From Williamsia phyllosphaerae (GTDB lineage: Bacteria > Actinomycetota > Actinomycetes > Mycobacteriales > Mycobacteriaceae), in NCBI RefSeq assembly GCF_014635305.1, contig NZ_BMCS01000001.1:2852001-2916000 (forward strand): a stretch of 64,000 nt of DNA, read 5' to 3'. The translations under genes were made by a program, and so were the position numbers. Numbering within the stretch: the stretch's first letter is position 1; every line of letters begins with the position of its first letter. Positions 18,631 to 27,036 of the stretch are shown piece after piece. The notes below the pieces were generated by a model. It worked only from the letters and a program-made list of their open reading frames with translations, made no database searches and was not told the origin of the DNA.

Positions 18631-20385
18631 TCAGGCGCCGCCCGGTCGGCGGCCGATGATGACGTTGTGACCGGACGACTCGATCGCGCCGTGGTCGACG
18701 GTGACCGGGTCGAAGGTGAGCAGCGGGGTGAGGGTGATCGGCACGGTGATGGCCTGGTCGGTGAGCACGCACACCGCGGTCACCGCGCCGCGATGGATCG
18801 CGAACCACCCCGCCTGCTCGTCGAAGTCGACCTCGACCCTGTCGAGATGTCGATCGGTGATCTCCGGTGTCGATGCGCGGAGCTCGATGAGTGACCGGTA
18901 GAACTCGAGGATCCGTAGGTGGTCGGGCTGCTCGAGTTCGGACCAGTCGAGCTTCGATCGGGCGAAGGTCTCCGGATCCTGCGGATCGGGGATCTCGGCG
19001 GCGTCCCACCCGTGGTCGGCGAACTCACTGATGCGCCCTGTCGCGGTGGCCTCGCCGAGTTCGGGCTCGGGGTGGGAGGTGAAGAACTGGAACGGGGTCG
19101 ACGCCGCCCACTCCTCGCCCATGAACAGCATCGGCGTGAACGCCGACGTGAGCACCAGCGCGGCCTTGATCGCGAGCTGTCCCGGCGTGAGGTAGGCGCT
19201 GGGGCGGTCACCGGTGGCCCGGTTGCCGATCTGGTCGTGGTTGCAGGTGTAGACGACCAGAGAGGTCGACGGCACGACGGCCGGGTCGATCGGGCGCCCG
19301 TGGCGTCGCCTGCGGAACGACGAGTACGTCGCCGCGTGGAAGAACCCCTTGGTCAGTACGGTCGCCAGGCAGTCGTAGCTGCCGAAATCGCCGTAGTACC
19401 CCTGCCGCTCGCCCGACACCGCGGTGTGGATGGCGTGGTGGACGTCGTCGTCCCACTGGGCGGCGAGACCGTATCCGCCGAGCCCGCGGTCGGTGATCAG
19501 GCGCGGATCGTTGAGATCGCTCTCCGCGATCAGCGACAGTGGGCGGCCGAGCTCGGCCGACAACGCGTCGGTGCGCACCGCGAGCTCCTCGAGCAGGTGG
19601 ATGGCGGTGTGATCGACCAGCGCGTGCACGGCGTCCAATCGCAGTGCGTCGACGTGGAACTCGCGCAACCAGCGCAACGCGTTGTCCAGGATGTGGGCAC
19701 GCACGGGGTCGGAGTCGGCCTGGTCGAGGTTGAGCGACTGACCCCACGTGTTCGCCCCGGAGGTGAGGTAGGGGCCGAACTGCGGCAGGTAGTTGCCCGA
19801 CGGGCCGAGATGGTTGTAGACGACGTCGAGGACGACCCCGAGTCCGCGGCCGTGGCAGGCGTCGACGAATCGTGCGAACCCTGCGGGGCCGCCGTAGATC
19901 TCGTGCACCGCGTACCAGGCGACACCGTCGTAGCCCCAGTTGTGGGTGCCGTTGAACCCGTTGATCGGCATGACCTCGACGAACCCCACCCCGAGGTCGA
20001 CGAGATGATCGAGGCGCTCGATCGCCGAGTCGAAGGTGCCGTCGGGGGTGAACGTACCGATGTGCAGCTCGTAGACGACCGCGCCGGCGATCGGCCGACC
20101 GGCCCAGCCCCGATCGGTCCACAGCGTCTCGTCGACCACGAAGGGTGCCGAGGTCGAGTGCACGCCGTCGGGCTGACGGGGTGACCGCGGATCGGGCAGG
20201 ACGGCGGGGGCGCCGTCGCCGGAGTCGGCGTCGATGGTGAAGCCATACCGTCCGGGATCGGTTGCGGCGGAGGGATACCGCCACCACTGTCCGTCCCGGG
20301 TCATCGGTGACGACGACCCGTCGACCACCACCGACACCGTCGTCGCGTCCGGTGCCCACACTGCGTACTCCTGCTGATCCGCCAC
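18631..20385 (-). CDS. treZ: Malto-oligosyltrehalose trehalohydrolase (TreZ)
   Basis: Cytosolic GH13 enzyme that releases trehalose from the maltooligosyltrehalose made by TreY. The 584-residue protein has an N-terminal carbohydrate-binding fold (EYAVWAPDATTVSVVVDG) and the GH13 barrel, with DVVYNHLGP (region I), LRLDAVHAL containing the nucleophile Asp, AESDLNDPRL with the acid/base Glu and CNHDQIGNR with the third acid. The GTG at 20385 was chosen because the product then starts as TreZ proteins normally do; a GTG at 20412 would add nine unrelated residues. In M. tuberculosis treX, treY and treZ are contiguous; here treZ is separated from treY by about 9.6 kb of polyol genes. Confidence 0.95.
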   Translation of the reverse strand: MADQQEYAVWAPDATTVSVVVDGSSSPMTRDGQWWRYPSAATDPGRYGFTIDADSGDGAPAVLPDPRSPRQPDGVHSTSAPFVVDETLWTDRGWAGRPIAGAVVYELHIGTFTPDGTFDSAIERLDHLVDLGVGFVEVMPINGFNGTHNWGYDGVAWYAVHEIYGGPAGFARFVDACHGRGLGVVLDVVYNHLGPSGNYLPQFGPYLTSGANTWGQSLNLDQADSDPVRAHILDNALRWLREFHVDALRLDAVHALVDHTAIHLLEELAVRTDALSAELGRPLSLIAESDLNDPRLITDRGLGGYGLAAQWDDDVHHAIHTAVSGERQGYYGDFGSYDCLATVLTKGFFHAATYSSFRRRRHGRPIDPAVVPSTSLVVYTCNHDQIGNRATGDRPSAYLTPGQLAIKAALVLTSAFTPMLFMGEEWAASTPFQFFTSHPEPELGEATATGRISEFADHGWDAAEIPDPQDPETFARSKLDWSELEQPDHLRILEFYRSLIELRASTPEITDRHLDRVEVDFDEQAGWFAIHRGAVTAVCVLTDQAITVPITLTPLLTFDPVTVDHGAIESSGHNVIIGRRPGGA

Positions 20386-20403
20386 CTGATGACCGTAGCG
20401 GCA

Positions 20404-20436
20404 CCGACCCACCGTCCGCAGTGGACGGTGGGTCGG
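20404..20436. terminator. Perfect 14-bp hairpin between ABC operon and treZ
   Basis: The arms CCGACCCACCGTCC and GGACGGTGGGTCGG are perfectly complementary around a 5-base loop (GCAGT), just downstream of the ATPase stop and upstream of treZ. There is no T-tract on either strand, so this is a GC-only terminator of the kind common in actinobacteria, likely ending the polyol transport transcript before treZ. Confidence 0.7.
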
Positions 20437-20460
20437 CTCTCGCGTGGTGTGGCAGGGACG

Positions 20461-21570
20461 TCAGTCGCCCAGACGCTCCCCGGTGGTCGGGTGGAACAGG
20501 TGCACGGTGGGATCGGACTGCTGCAGACGGATCTGCTCACCGATCTTCGCCGGGCCACGCACCGAGGTCCGCGAGACCAGGGTGACCTCGCCGCCGTCGA
20601 TGGTGCGCACGGCCGGGTCGTCGACCGTCGCGTAGACGTAGGTCTCGCTGCCGAGCTCCTCGAGCAGGCTCACCGTGGCCGGTACGCCGTCGCCGGTGTC
20701 GCTGAGCGAGAACGCCTCCGGGCGGACGCCGACGATGGCGGAGTCCAGTCCGAGCTTGCCGATGCCGGCGAGCGCGGTGCGCGGGACCGCCACGGTGGAT
20801 CCGCCGATGGTGACCCCGTCGTCGGTGAGCGGCGCGGTGAACAGATTCATCGCGGGGGAGCCGATGAACCCGGCCACGAAGGCGTTGACCGGCCGGTCGT
20901 ACAGCTCGGTCGGGGTGCTGAACTGCTGCAGCTTGCCGTCGCGCAGCACCGCGACGCGGTCGCCCATCGTCATGGCCTCCACCTGGTCGTGGGTGACGTA
21001 CACGGTGGTGGTGCCGAGGCGTCGCTGTAGGGCGGCGATCTGGGTGCGGGTCTGCACACGCAGTTTGGCGTCGAGGTTCGACAGCGGCTCGTCCATGCAG
21101 AACACCTGCGGGTCGCGGACGATGGCGCGGCCCATGGCGACCCGCTGACGCTGGCCACCGGAGAGCTTGCCCGGCTTGCGATCGAGGAAGTCGGTGAGGT
21201 CGAGCAGCTTGGCGGCGTCGGCCACCTTCTGCTTGCGCTCCTCGACGCCGATGCCGCGCATCTTCAGCGCGAAGCCCATGTTCTCGCCGACGGTCTTGTT
21301 GGGGTAGAGCGCGTAGTTCTGGAACACCATCGCGATGTCGCGGTCCTTGGGGGCTACGCCGACCATGTTGGTGCCGCCGATGTTGATCGCGCCGCTGTCG
21401 ATCTCCTCGAGGCCGGCGAGCATCCGCAGCGCGGTGGACTTGCCGGAACCGGACGGTCCGACGAGGACGACGAACTCGCCGTCGGCGATGTCGAGGTTGA
21501 GTGAGTCGACGGCCAGTTTGTCGGCGCCGGGGTAGACGCAGCAGGCGTTGTCGTAGGTGATGGAAGCCAT
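20461..21570 (-). CDS. ABC transporter ATP-binding protein (UgpC/MsmK/SmoK type)
   Basis: A 369-residue cytoplasmic ATPase driving a carbohydrate importer. Walker A GPSGSGKST is near residue 38, the signature LSGGQRQR near residue 136, Walker B VFCMDEPLSNLD near residue 156 and the switch His in VTHDQVEAM. The C-terminal about 120 residues form the TOBE/MalK-type regulatory domain (VGVRPEAFSL). It is the last gene of the polyol import operon, 58 bases after the permease, with a purine-rich site (GGAGATCACC) before its ATG. MsmK-like ATPases can serve several importers, but its linkage here points to the polyol system. Confidence 0.93.
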   Translation of the reverse strand: MASITYDNACCVYPGADKLAVDSLNLDIADGEFVVLVGPSGSGKSTALRMLAGLEEIDSGAINIGGTNMVGVAPKDRDIAMVFQNYALYPNKTVGENMGFALKMRGIGVEERKQKVADAAKLLDLTDFLDRKPGKLSGGQRQRVAMGRAIVRDPQVFCMDEPLSNLDAKLRVQTRTQIAALQRRLGTTTVYVTHDQVEAMTMGDRVAVLRDGKLQQFSTPTELYDRPVNAFVAGFIGSPAMNLFTAPLTDDGVTIGGSTVAVPRTALAGIGKLGLDSAIVGVRPEAFSLSDTGDGVPATVSLLEELGSETYVYATVDDPAVRTIDGGEVTLVSRTSVRGPAKIGEQIRLQQSDPTVHLFHPTTGERLGD

Positions 21571-21628
21571 GGTGATCTCCTGGGTTGGGAGGGAGGTGTG
21601 ACGGGGACGGATCAGGTGGTGGGCGCGG

Positions 21629-22507
21629 TCACTTGATGGCGCCGAAGGACAGGCCGCGGACCAGCTTGTTCTGGGCGATCCAGCCGCAGATGACGACCGG
21701 GAGCGCGGCCAGGACCGACGCCGCGGAGAGCTGCGCCCAGAACAGTCCCTGTCCGGACATGAAGCCGGTCAGGAAGACCGGCATGGTCTGCGCGTTCACC
21801 GCGGTCATGTTGACCGCGAAGAAGAACTCGTTCCACGAGAAGATGACGCAGATCAGGGCGGTGGCGGCGATGCCGGGGGAGATCAGCGGCAGGATGACCT
21901 CGCGGACCGAGGTCCACAGGCTCGCGCCGTCGATGCTCGCGGCCTCCAGGAGTTCCTTGGGGACCTCCATGAAGAACGACCGCATCATCCAGACCGCGAT
22001 GGGCAGGTTCATCGCCGTGTAGAGGACGACCAGCGTCCAGATGTTGTCGAGCATCCCGATCTTGCCGACGATCACGTACAGCGGGATGATCGCCGCGACG
22101 ATCGGCAGCATCTTCGTGCTCAGGAAGAAGAACAGGGCGTCGGAGGTCTTGCGGACCGGCCGCAGCGACAACGCGAACGCGGCGGGCACGCCGAGCAGCA
22201 GCACGAGGATCGTCGACGCGACGGTCGCGAACACCGAGTTGAGCAGCGGTGTACCGATTCCCGCGTCGAAGACGTTGCGGAACTGGTCGAGCGTCGGGGT
22301 GAAGAAGAAGGTCGGCGGATTGGTGTTGGCGTCGCTCTCCTTCTTGAACGCGGTGAGCACCATCCAGAGCACCGGGAAGAAGAACCCGATGGACAGGATC
22401 CAGGTGAAGGCGGTCAGCAGACCGGCCTGCGGCCGCCGCTTGCGACGGATCACCGGGGTGGGTGTCGTGTCGGTCGTGACGGGACGGGTGGGGGTTGTGG
22501 TGGCCAT
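21629..22507 (-). CDS. Sugar/polyol ABC transporter permease (MalG-like)
   Basis: A 292-residue inner-membrane permease with six predicted helices. The EAA loop that docks onto the ATPase reads EVPKELLEAASIDGASLW near residue 175. The polar N-terminus is Thr/Pro-rich, followed by helix 1 (LLTAFTWILSIGFFFPVLWMV). It belongs to the CUT1-family second permease class (MalG/SmoG). The ATG shares one base with the stop of the partner permease (TGATG), so the two subunits are translated in step. Confidence 0.93.
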   Translation of the reverse strand: MATTTPTRPVTTDTTPTPVIRRKRRPQAGLLTAFTWILSIGFFFPVLWMVLTAFKKESDANTNPPTFFFTPTLDQFRNVFDAGIGTPLLNSVFATVASTILVLLLGVPAAFALSLRPVRKTSDALFFFLSTKMLPIVAAIIPLYVIVGKIGMLDNIWTLVVLYTAMNLPIAVWMMRSFFMEVPKELLEAASIDGASLWTSVREVILPLISPGIAATALICVIFSWNEFFFAVNMTAVNAQTMPVFLTGFMSGQGLFWAQLSAASVLAALPVVICGWIAQNKLVRGLSFGAIK

Positions 22508-23463
22508 CAGACCGCCTCCTGGGTTCCGCTGAAGGACTTGAAGATGAGTCGGAGGGCCAGCGTCGCCACCACCATGGTGCCGATGACGGTGACCACGCCC
22601 ATGGCCGCGGCCTGGCCGATGTCGAAGCCGAGGAAGGCCCGCTGGTAGATGTAGAACGGTAGGTTCGAGCTGGCCACACCGGGTCCGCCGGAGGTCATCA
22701 TGTAGACCGCGTCGAACGTGTTCACCAGGTAGATCGCGCCGAGGACGGTGCCGAGTTCGATGAACCGCCGCAGGTGGGGCAGCGTCAGCTCCCGGAAGAG
22801 CCGGAAGCTGGTGGCGCCGTCGACCTTCGCGGCCTCGGAGATGTCCTTGGGCATCGACTGCAGGCCGGCGAGGATGAGCAGCATCATGAACGGCGTCCAC
22901 TGCCAGACGAGTTCACCCATGACGCTGGCGAGCGGATACTCGCTGAGCCAGTCGGTCTCGACGCCGAACGGACTCAGCGCGTAGTTCAGCAGTCCACTGG
23001 TGGGGGAGAGCAGGCTGGTCTTGAACAGCAGCGCCGACGCGACCGGGGTCACCAGGAACGGGGTGATCAGCAGGGTGCGGACGATGCTGCGGCCGACGAA
23101 CTTGCGATCCAGCAGCAGGGCGAAGATCAGGCCGAACACGACCGAGATGATCACCGTCCCGACGATGAGGAGCACCGTGTTCAGGGTGACGGTCCAGAAC
23201 TGGGTGTCCTTGAAGACCTGGACGTAGTTGTTGAGCCAGTTGAACTCCCGTGAACCCGGGCGGACCAGGTTCCACGACTGCGTCGAGTAGTACAGCGTCA
23301 CGATGAACGGGATCTGCGTGACGATGACCATGAAGATCAGCGCCGGGAGCAGTGGCCCACGTCGTCGCCAGCCCTCGGCACGGGTGATGTGGTCACGCCC
23401 GGAGGTGATGGGCGTCCGTTCGCGGGACGCGTCAGCGTCCGGTTCGGCAAGTGCGGTGGCCAC
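22507..23463 (-). CDS. Sugar/polyol ABC transporter permease (MalF-like)
   Basis: A 318-residue permease with six predicted helices, first partner of the heterodimer. The EAA loop is SMPKDISEAAKVDGATSF near residue 213, and helix 1 is LPALIFMVIVTQIPFIVTLYY. The start is GTG, 3 bases after the stop of the binding-protein gene. The arrangement binding protein, MalF-type, MalG-type, ATPase is that of SmoEFGK-like sorbitol/mannitol importers. Confidence 0.93.
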   Translation of the reverse strand: MATALAEPDADASRERTPITSGRDHITRAEGWRRRGPLLPALIFMVIVTQIPFIVTLYYSTQSWNLVRPGSREFNWLNNYVQVFKDTQFWTVTLNTVLLIVGTVIISVVFGLIFALLLDRKFVGRSIVRTLLITPFLVTPVASALLFKTSLLSPTSGLLNYALSPFGVETDWLSEYPLASVMGELVWQWTPFMMLLILAGLQSMPKDISEAAKVDGATSFRLFRELTLPHLRRFIELGTVLGAIYLVNTFDAVYMMTSGGPGVASSNLPFYIYQRAFLGFDIGQAAAMGVVTVIGTMVVATLALRLIFKSFSGTQEAV

Positions 23464-23466
23464 GGG

Positions 23467-24867
23467 TCACCTCTCGTTCTTGTAGGTGTTGCCGACGGTC
23501 TCGGCGTAGGTCTGCGACTGCTTGAGCGCGTCCTCCACGCTGATCTGCCCCGCGATCGCGGCGGAGATCTGTTGGCTGACGCGGGTTCCGAGGTCCTGGA
23601 ACTCCGGGATGGCGAGGAACTGGACGCCGGTGTAGGGCACGGGCTCGAGCGACGGCTTGAGCTGGTCGGCCGCCTTCATCGCCGACAGTGTGGGCTCGGC
23701 GAAGGCCTGTGAGACCTCCTTGTAGGCGGGCAGCTCGTAGGTGGAGAGTCGGCTGCCCGGCGGGACGTGGCTGGCCCCGAGCTTCTCGGCGACGTAGGCG
23801 ATGTACTTCTTGTTGGTCATCCAGTTGATGAACTTCCAGGCGTCGTCCTTCTTCTTGCTCGACGACGGGATGCCCAGCGACCAGGTGTAGAGCCACCCGT
23901 TGTCGCCCTTGGCCATGCTCGGCGCCTGCGCGTAGCCGACGTCACCGGCGATGGTCGAGGTGTCCGGGCTCTCCAGCACCGACACCGCCGACGTCGCGTC
24001 GTACCACATGGCGGTCTGCCCCTGCGACAACAGGTTTCCGCATTCCTGGAAGCCGGACGACGCCGCGCCGGGCTCGCCGTACTTGCGGACGGTGTCGACG
24101 TAGAACTTCACCGCCGCGGTCACCTGTGGACTGGTCAGCTGAGCGTTCCAGTTCTCGTCGTACCACCGGCCGCCGAAGGCGTTGATCACGGTGTCGAGCG
24201 GGGCGAGCACCTCACCCCAGCCGGGCTTGCCGCGCAGGCAGATCCCGGAGACGTTGCCGCGGTTGAGCTTCGCGGCGACCTCGGCCACCTCCGGCCAGGT
24301 GGGTTTCGCGGGCAGGCTCACGCCGGCCTGGGCGAACATCTTCTTGTTGTACATCAGGAATGACGACTCCCCGTAGAACGGTGCGGAGTACATCCCGCCC
24401 TGGTAGGACAGGGCGTCCTTCAGGGTCGGGATGAAGTCGTTCGCGTCGTAGTCGGGCACCGAGTTCATGTACGGGGTCAGGTTCACCAACCACCCGTTCT
24501 CCGCCCACTGCTGGGTCTCGTAATTGCTGATCATCACCACGTCGAACTCGCCACCGCCGGTGGCCACCGATGCGGTGATCTTCGCGCGTGCCTGGTTCTC
24601 CGAGAGGGTGACGAACTTGAGCTTGACGCCCGGGTTGTCCTTCTCGAACTGTCCGGACAGCGAGATCGCGTCGGTCATCTGCGAGTTGGACACCAGCGCG
24701 ATGGTGACCGACTCGCCGCCGCCGTCGGTGAACGAACCCGCCCCCGCGCAGGCGGACGCGGCCAGCCCGACGGTCGCCATCACGGCGACACCTGCCGTTC
24801 TGCGGCGCCAGGACCGCCCTATCATTCGGCGGAGGCCTGCCCCCGCAGTCGTGAGTTGTACAGTCAC
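23467..24867 (-). CDS. Extracellular solute-binding lipoprotein of polyol ABC importer
   Basis: A 466-residue family 1 solute-binding protein. The N-terminus has twin-Arg-containing charged residues, a hydrophobic core (VAVMATVGLAASAC) and a lipobox Cys near residue 40, so it is anchored to the outer face of the membrane. The mature domain shows the usual hinge pattern (VTIALVSNSQM..., EFDVVMISNYETQQW, GESSFLMYNKKMF). The GTG at 24867 was preferred because AGAAAGG lies 6 bases upstream; an ATG at 24825 lacks a site. The GTG overlaps the stop of the SorC-type regulator by 4 bases (GTGA). Substrate is inferred from neighbouring polyol dehydrogenases: mannitol, sorbitol or arabitol. Confidence 0.9.
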   Translation of the reverse strand: MTVQLTTAGAGLRRMIGRSWRRRTAGVAVMATVGLAASACAGAGSFTDGGGESVTIALVSNSQMTDAISLSGQFEKDNPGVKLKFVTLSENQARAKITASVATGGGEFDVVMISNYETQQWAENGWLVNLTPYMNSVPDYDANDFIPTLKDALSYQGGMYSAPFYGESSFLMYNKKMFAQAGVSLPAKPTWPEVAEVAAKLNRGNVSGICLRGKPGWGEVLAPLDTVINAFGGRWYDENWNAQLTSPQVTAAVKFYVDTVRKYGEPGAASSGFQECGNLLSQGQTAMWYDATSAVSVLESPDTSTIAGDVGYAQAPSMAKGDNGWLYTWSLGIPSSSKKKDDAWKFINWMTNKKYIAYVAEKLGASHVPPGSRLSTYELPAYKEVSQAFAEPTLSAMKAADQLKPSLEPVPYTGVQFLAIPEFQDLGTRVSQQISAAIAGQISVEDALKQSQTYAETVGNTYKNER

Positions 24868-25871
24868 CGTTGACCTTTCTGTTCTGACAGCAGCCACTGC
24901 GTGGTCGCGAGGTCGGTGACCAGGATGGTCGCGAACCCCCCGCGCAGTGCCCCGAGAATCGACTCCTGGCGATGAGCTCCGCCGGAGACGAGGATGGTGG
25001 TCGTGCACTCGTGCACGTGCGACAGCGGCACCGAGACGGTGCGGCCGACGAGGGATGAGTCGACCGGGACCCCGTCGATGTCGTAGAAACGCCCGCCGAT
25101 CTCGCCGACCGCGCCGAGGTGCTCGAGCTCGACGAGCACGGCGCTGTCGATGAACGAGCCCTCGAACAGGGTGGTCGACGTCGAGACCGAGCCGACGCCG
25201 AAGAGCATCACCTCGGCGTTCTCGGCGGCGAGCAACGGTTGCGAGAGGATCGAGTCGCGGCGCATCGCGGTGACGGTGTCGGCGTCTGCGTACAGCGGTG
25301 CGATCAGGCGCATCGGTTGTGCGCGAAGCTGTTCGGAGAACCGGGACAGCGCGTGATCGACGCCGGTGTGGTAGTCGATCGACGACATCGACCCGTCCAT
25401 CTGCACCACGCGACGGCACGAGGCGTTGCGTGCGGTCAGCGCATCGGCGACGGCGACCTGCTCGGGACCCCAGGTGAACCCGAAGGTGTCGGTGGGTTGG
25501 ATCCGACGGGCCAGGACCGACGCGCCGGCCCGTCCGAGGGCGGCGTCGCCCGACGGGGTGCCATCGGCGGGGGAGTCCATGATCAGGACCTCGTCGAGAC
25601 CGAAGGCCTGCTCCATCTCCCGCTCGGCGTCCGGGTGGATCGAGCTGCCGAGGTGATCGGGGGCGGCGACGCTGACGGTGACCAGGCCCTGGGCGCGTGC
25701 CCGCTGCACGAGACGTCCCGCGGTCGGCCTCGACACCCCGAGGCGGGCGGCGATCTCGGCCTGCGTGGCCCCTTCGAGGTGGTACATGGTCGCGGCACGC
25801 AGCAGCAGTCGGATGTCCTGGCCGGAGTCGGCCGTGACACCGGACTGACGGGGTGACTGCGGCGCGGTCAT
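24864..25871 (-). CDS. SorC/DeoR-type sugar-binding transcriptional regulator
   Basis: A 335-residue repressor/activator. The N-terminal helix-turn-helix is ATQAEIAARLGVSRPTAGRL near residue 36; the rest is the SorC sugar-phosphate-binding domain (DEVLIMDSP, FGFTWGPEQV, LFGVGSVSTSTTL, LVSGGAHRQESILGALRGG). GAGGAG lies 6 bases upstream of the ATG at 25871; a second ATG two codons earlier is less well placed. It is the first gene of the import operon and divergent from the polyol dehydrogenases, and the region between holds two palindromes. It most likely senses a phosphorylated catabolite such as xylulose 5-phosphate; this last point is inference. Confidence 0.9.
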   Translation of the reverse strand: MTAPQSPRQSGVTADSGQDIRLLLRAATMYHLEGATQAEIAARLGVSRPTAGRLVQRARAQGLVTVSVAAPDHLGSSIHPDAEREMEQAFGLDEVLIMDSPADGTPSGDAALGRAGASVLARRIQPTDTFGFTWGPEQVAVADALTARNASCRRVVQMDGSMSSIDYHTGVDHALSRFSEQLRAQPMRLIAPLYADADTVTAMRRDSILSQPLLAAENAEVMLFGVGSVSTSTTLFEGSFIDSAVLVELEHLGAVGEIGGRFYDIDGVPVDSSLVGRTVSVPLSHVHECTTTILVSGGAHRQESILGALRGGFATILVTDLATTQWLLSEQKGQR

Positions 25872-25894
25872 CGTCATCTCCTCGTCGTCGAGGC

Positions 25895-25937
25895 GTGAGC
25901 AGATGCTCACTAGCGGTTCATATGTTCAATACGCTAG
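25895..25937. promoter_or_regulatory. Two adjoining palindromes: candidate SorC-type operators
   Basis: GTGAGCA-GA-TGCTCAC (25895-25910) is a perfect 7+2+7 palindrome. Sharing one base with it, CTAGCG (25910-25915) and CGCTAG (25932-25937) form a second inverted repeat around a 16-base AT-rich centre (gttcatatgttcaata). Both lie between the regulator and the divergent polyol dehydrogenase and would cover the promoters of both units. Confidence 0.6.
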
Positions 25938-25947
25938 CATCCTGAAT

Positions 25948-27036
25948 GTGACGCACACAACACTTTCGGCCGGAATACCGGTCATCACCGACACCATGCG
26001 GGCGTCGGTCCTCATCGAGACCGGACGTGTCGAGGTACAGGAGCGACTGGTTCCCACCCCGGGCCCGGGGGATGTACTCGTCGAGATCGCGGCTGTCGGC
26101 GTCTGCGGATCGGACGCGCACTACTACCGGCACGGACGGATCGGCGAGTACGTCGTGACCGCGCCGATCGTCCTGGGCCACGAGGCGTCCGGGCGCATCG
26201 TCGCGGTGGGGGCGGGGGTGTCGGGGTCGCGGATCGGCGAGCGGGTGTCGATCGAACCCCAGCGTCCCGATCCGGATTCGGTCGAATCGCGTCGCGGGGA
26301 TTACAACCTGTGTCCGCACATGGAGTTCTATGCGACGCCGCCGATCGACGGTGCGCTCGCGCAGTACGCGACCATCGGTTCCGCCTTTGCCCACCCGGTG
26401 CCCGACGAGGTCAGCGACATCGCCGCCGCGCTGTTCGAGCCGCTGTCGGTGGGCATAGCGTCGATCCGCAAGGCCGGCGTCGTGGCGGGTGGGTCGGTGC
26501 TCATCGCCGGTGCGGGTCCGATCGGTCTGGTGTGCGCGCAGGTCGCACGGGCCCACGGTGCGACGCGGATCGTGCTGTCGGACATCAACTCCGCCCGTCT
26601 GGAGACCGCCCTGCGGTTCGGTGCGACGGCCACCGTGGGGCCCGACGATGTCGCGGGCCTCGAGCCGTTCGACGCCTTCGTCGACGCGTCCGGGGCGCCG
26701 TCGGCGATCGCCGCGGGGATCGGCGCGGTCCGTCCGGCGGGCCGGGTGGTCCTGGTCGGCATGGGTGCGGCGGAACTGACGATCCCCGTCTCGATCGTGC
26801 AGAACCGCGAGCTGATCCTGACCGGGGTGTTCCGCTACGCGAACACCTGGCCCACGGCGACGGCGTTGGTCACCGCGGGTCTCGTCGACCTCGATGCACT
26901 GGTCACCGGTCGTTACGCCCTCGACGAGGTGGCCGACGCCCTCGACGCGGATCGCGTCGAGGGCAGTATCAAGGCAGTCGTCCTCCCCCAACTGGTGTCC
27001 GACGGACACCCGGCAGCAGAAAGGCGGTCATCGTGA
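25948..27036 (+). CDS. Zinc-type polyol dehydrogenase (sorbitol/xylitol dehydrogenase-like, MDR)
   Basis: A medium-chain dehydrogenase of 362 residues that would oxidise a polyol at C2 with NAD+. Catalytic zinc ligands are the Cys of VGVCGSDAHYY and the His-Glu of LGHEASG; the Rossmann motif is AGAGPIGLVCAQ. The lobe that binds structural zinc in alcohol dehydrogenases lacks the four cysteines (only NLCP remains), as in animal sorbitol dehydrogenase. The GTG at 25948 is 7 bases after a possible -10 (TAGCAT), suggesting a leaderless mRNA; the ATG at 25996 (MRASVLIETG) is a good alternative start. The stop overlaps the mannitol dehydrogenase-type gene by 4 bases. Confidence 0.87.
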   Translation: MTHTTLSAGIPVITDTMRASVLIETGRVEVQERLVPTPGPGDVLVEIAAVGVCGSDAHYYRHGRIGEYVVTAPIVLGHEASGRIVAVGAGVSGSRIGERVSIEPQRPDPDSVESRRGDYNLCPHMEFYATPPIDGALAQYATIGSAFAHPVPDEVSDIAAALFEPLSVGIASIRKAGVVAGGSVLIAGAGPIGLVCAQVARAHGATRIVLSDINSARLETALRFGATATVGPDDVAGLEPFDAFVDASGAPSAIAAGIGAVRPAGRVVLVGMGAAELTIPVSIVQNRELILTGVFRYANTWPTATALVTAGLVDLDALVTGRYALDEVADALDADRVEGSIKAVVLPQLVSDGHPAAERRSS

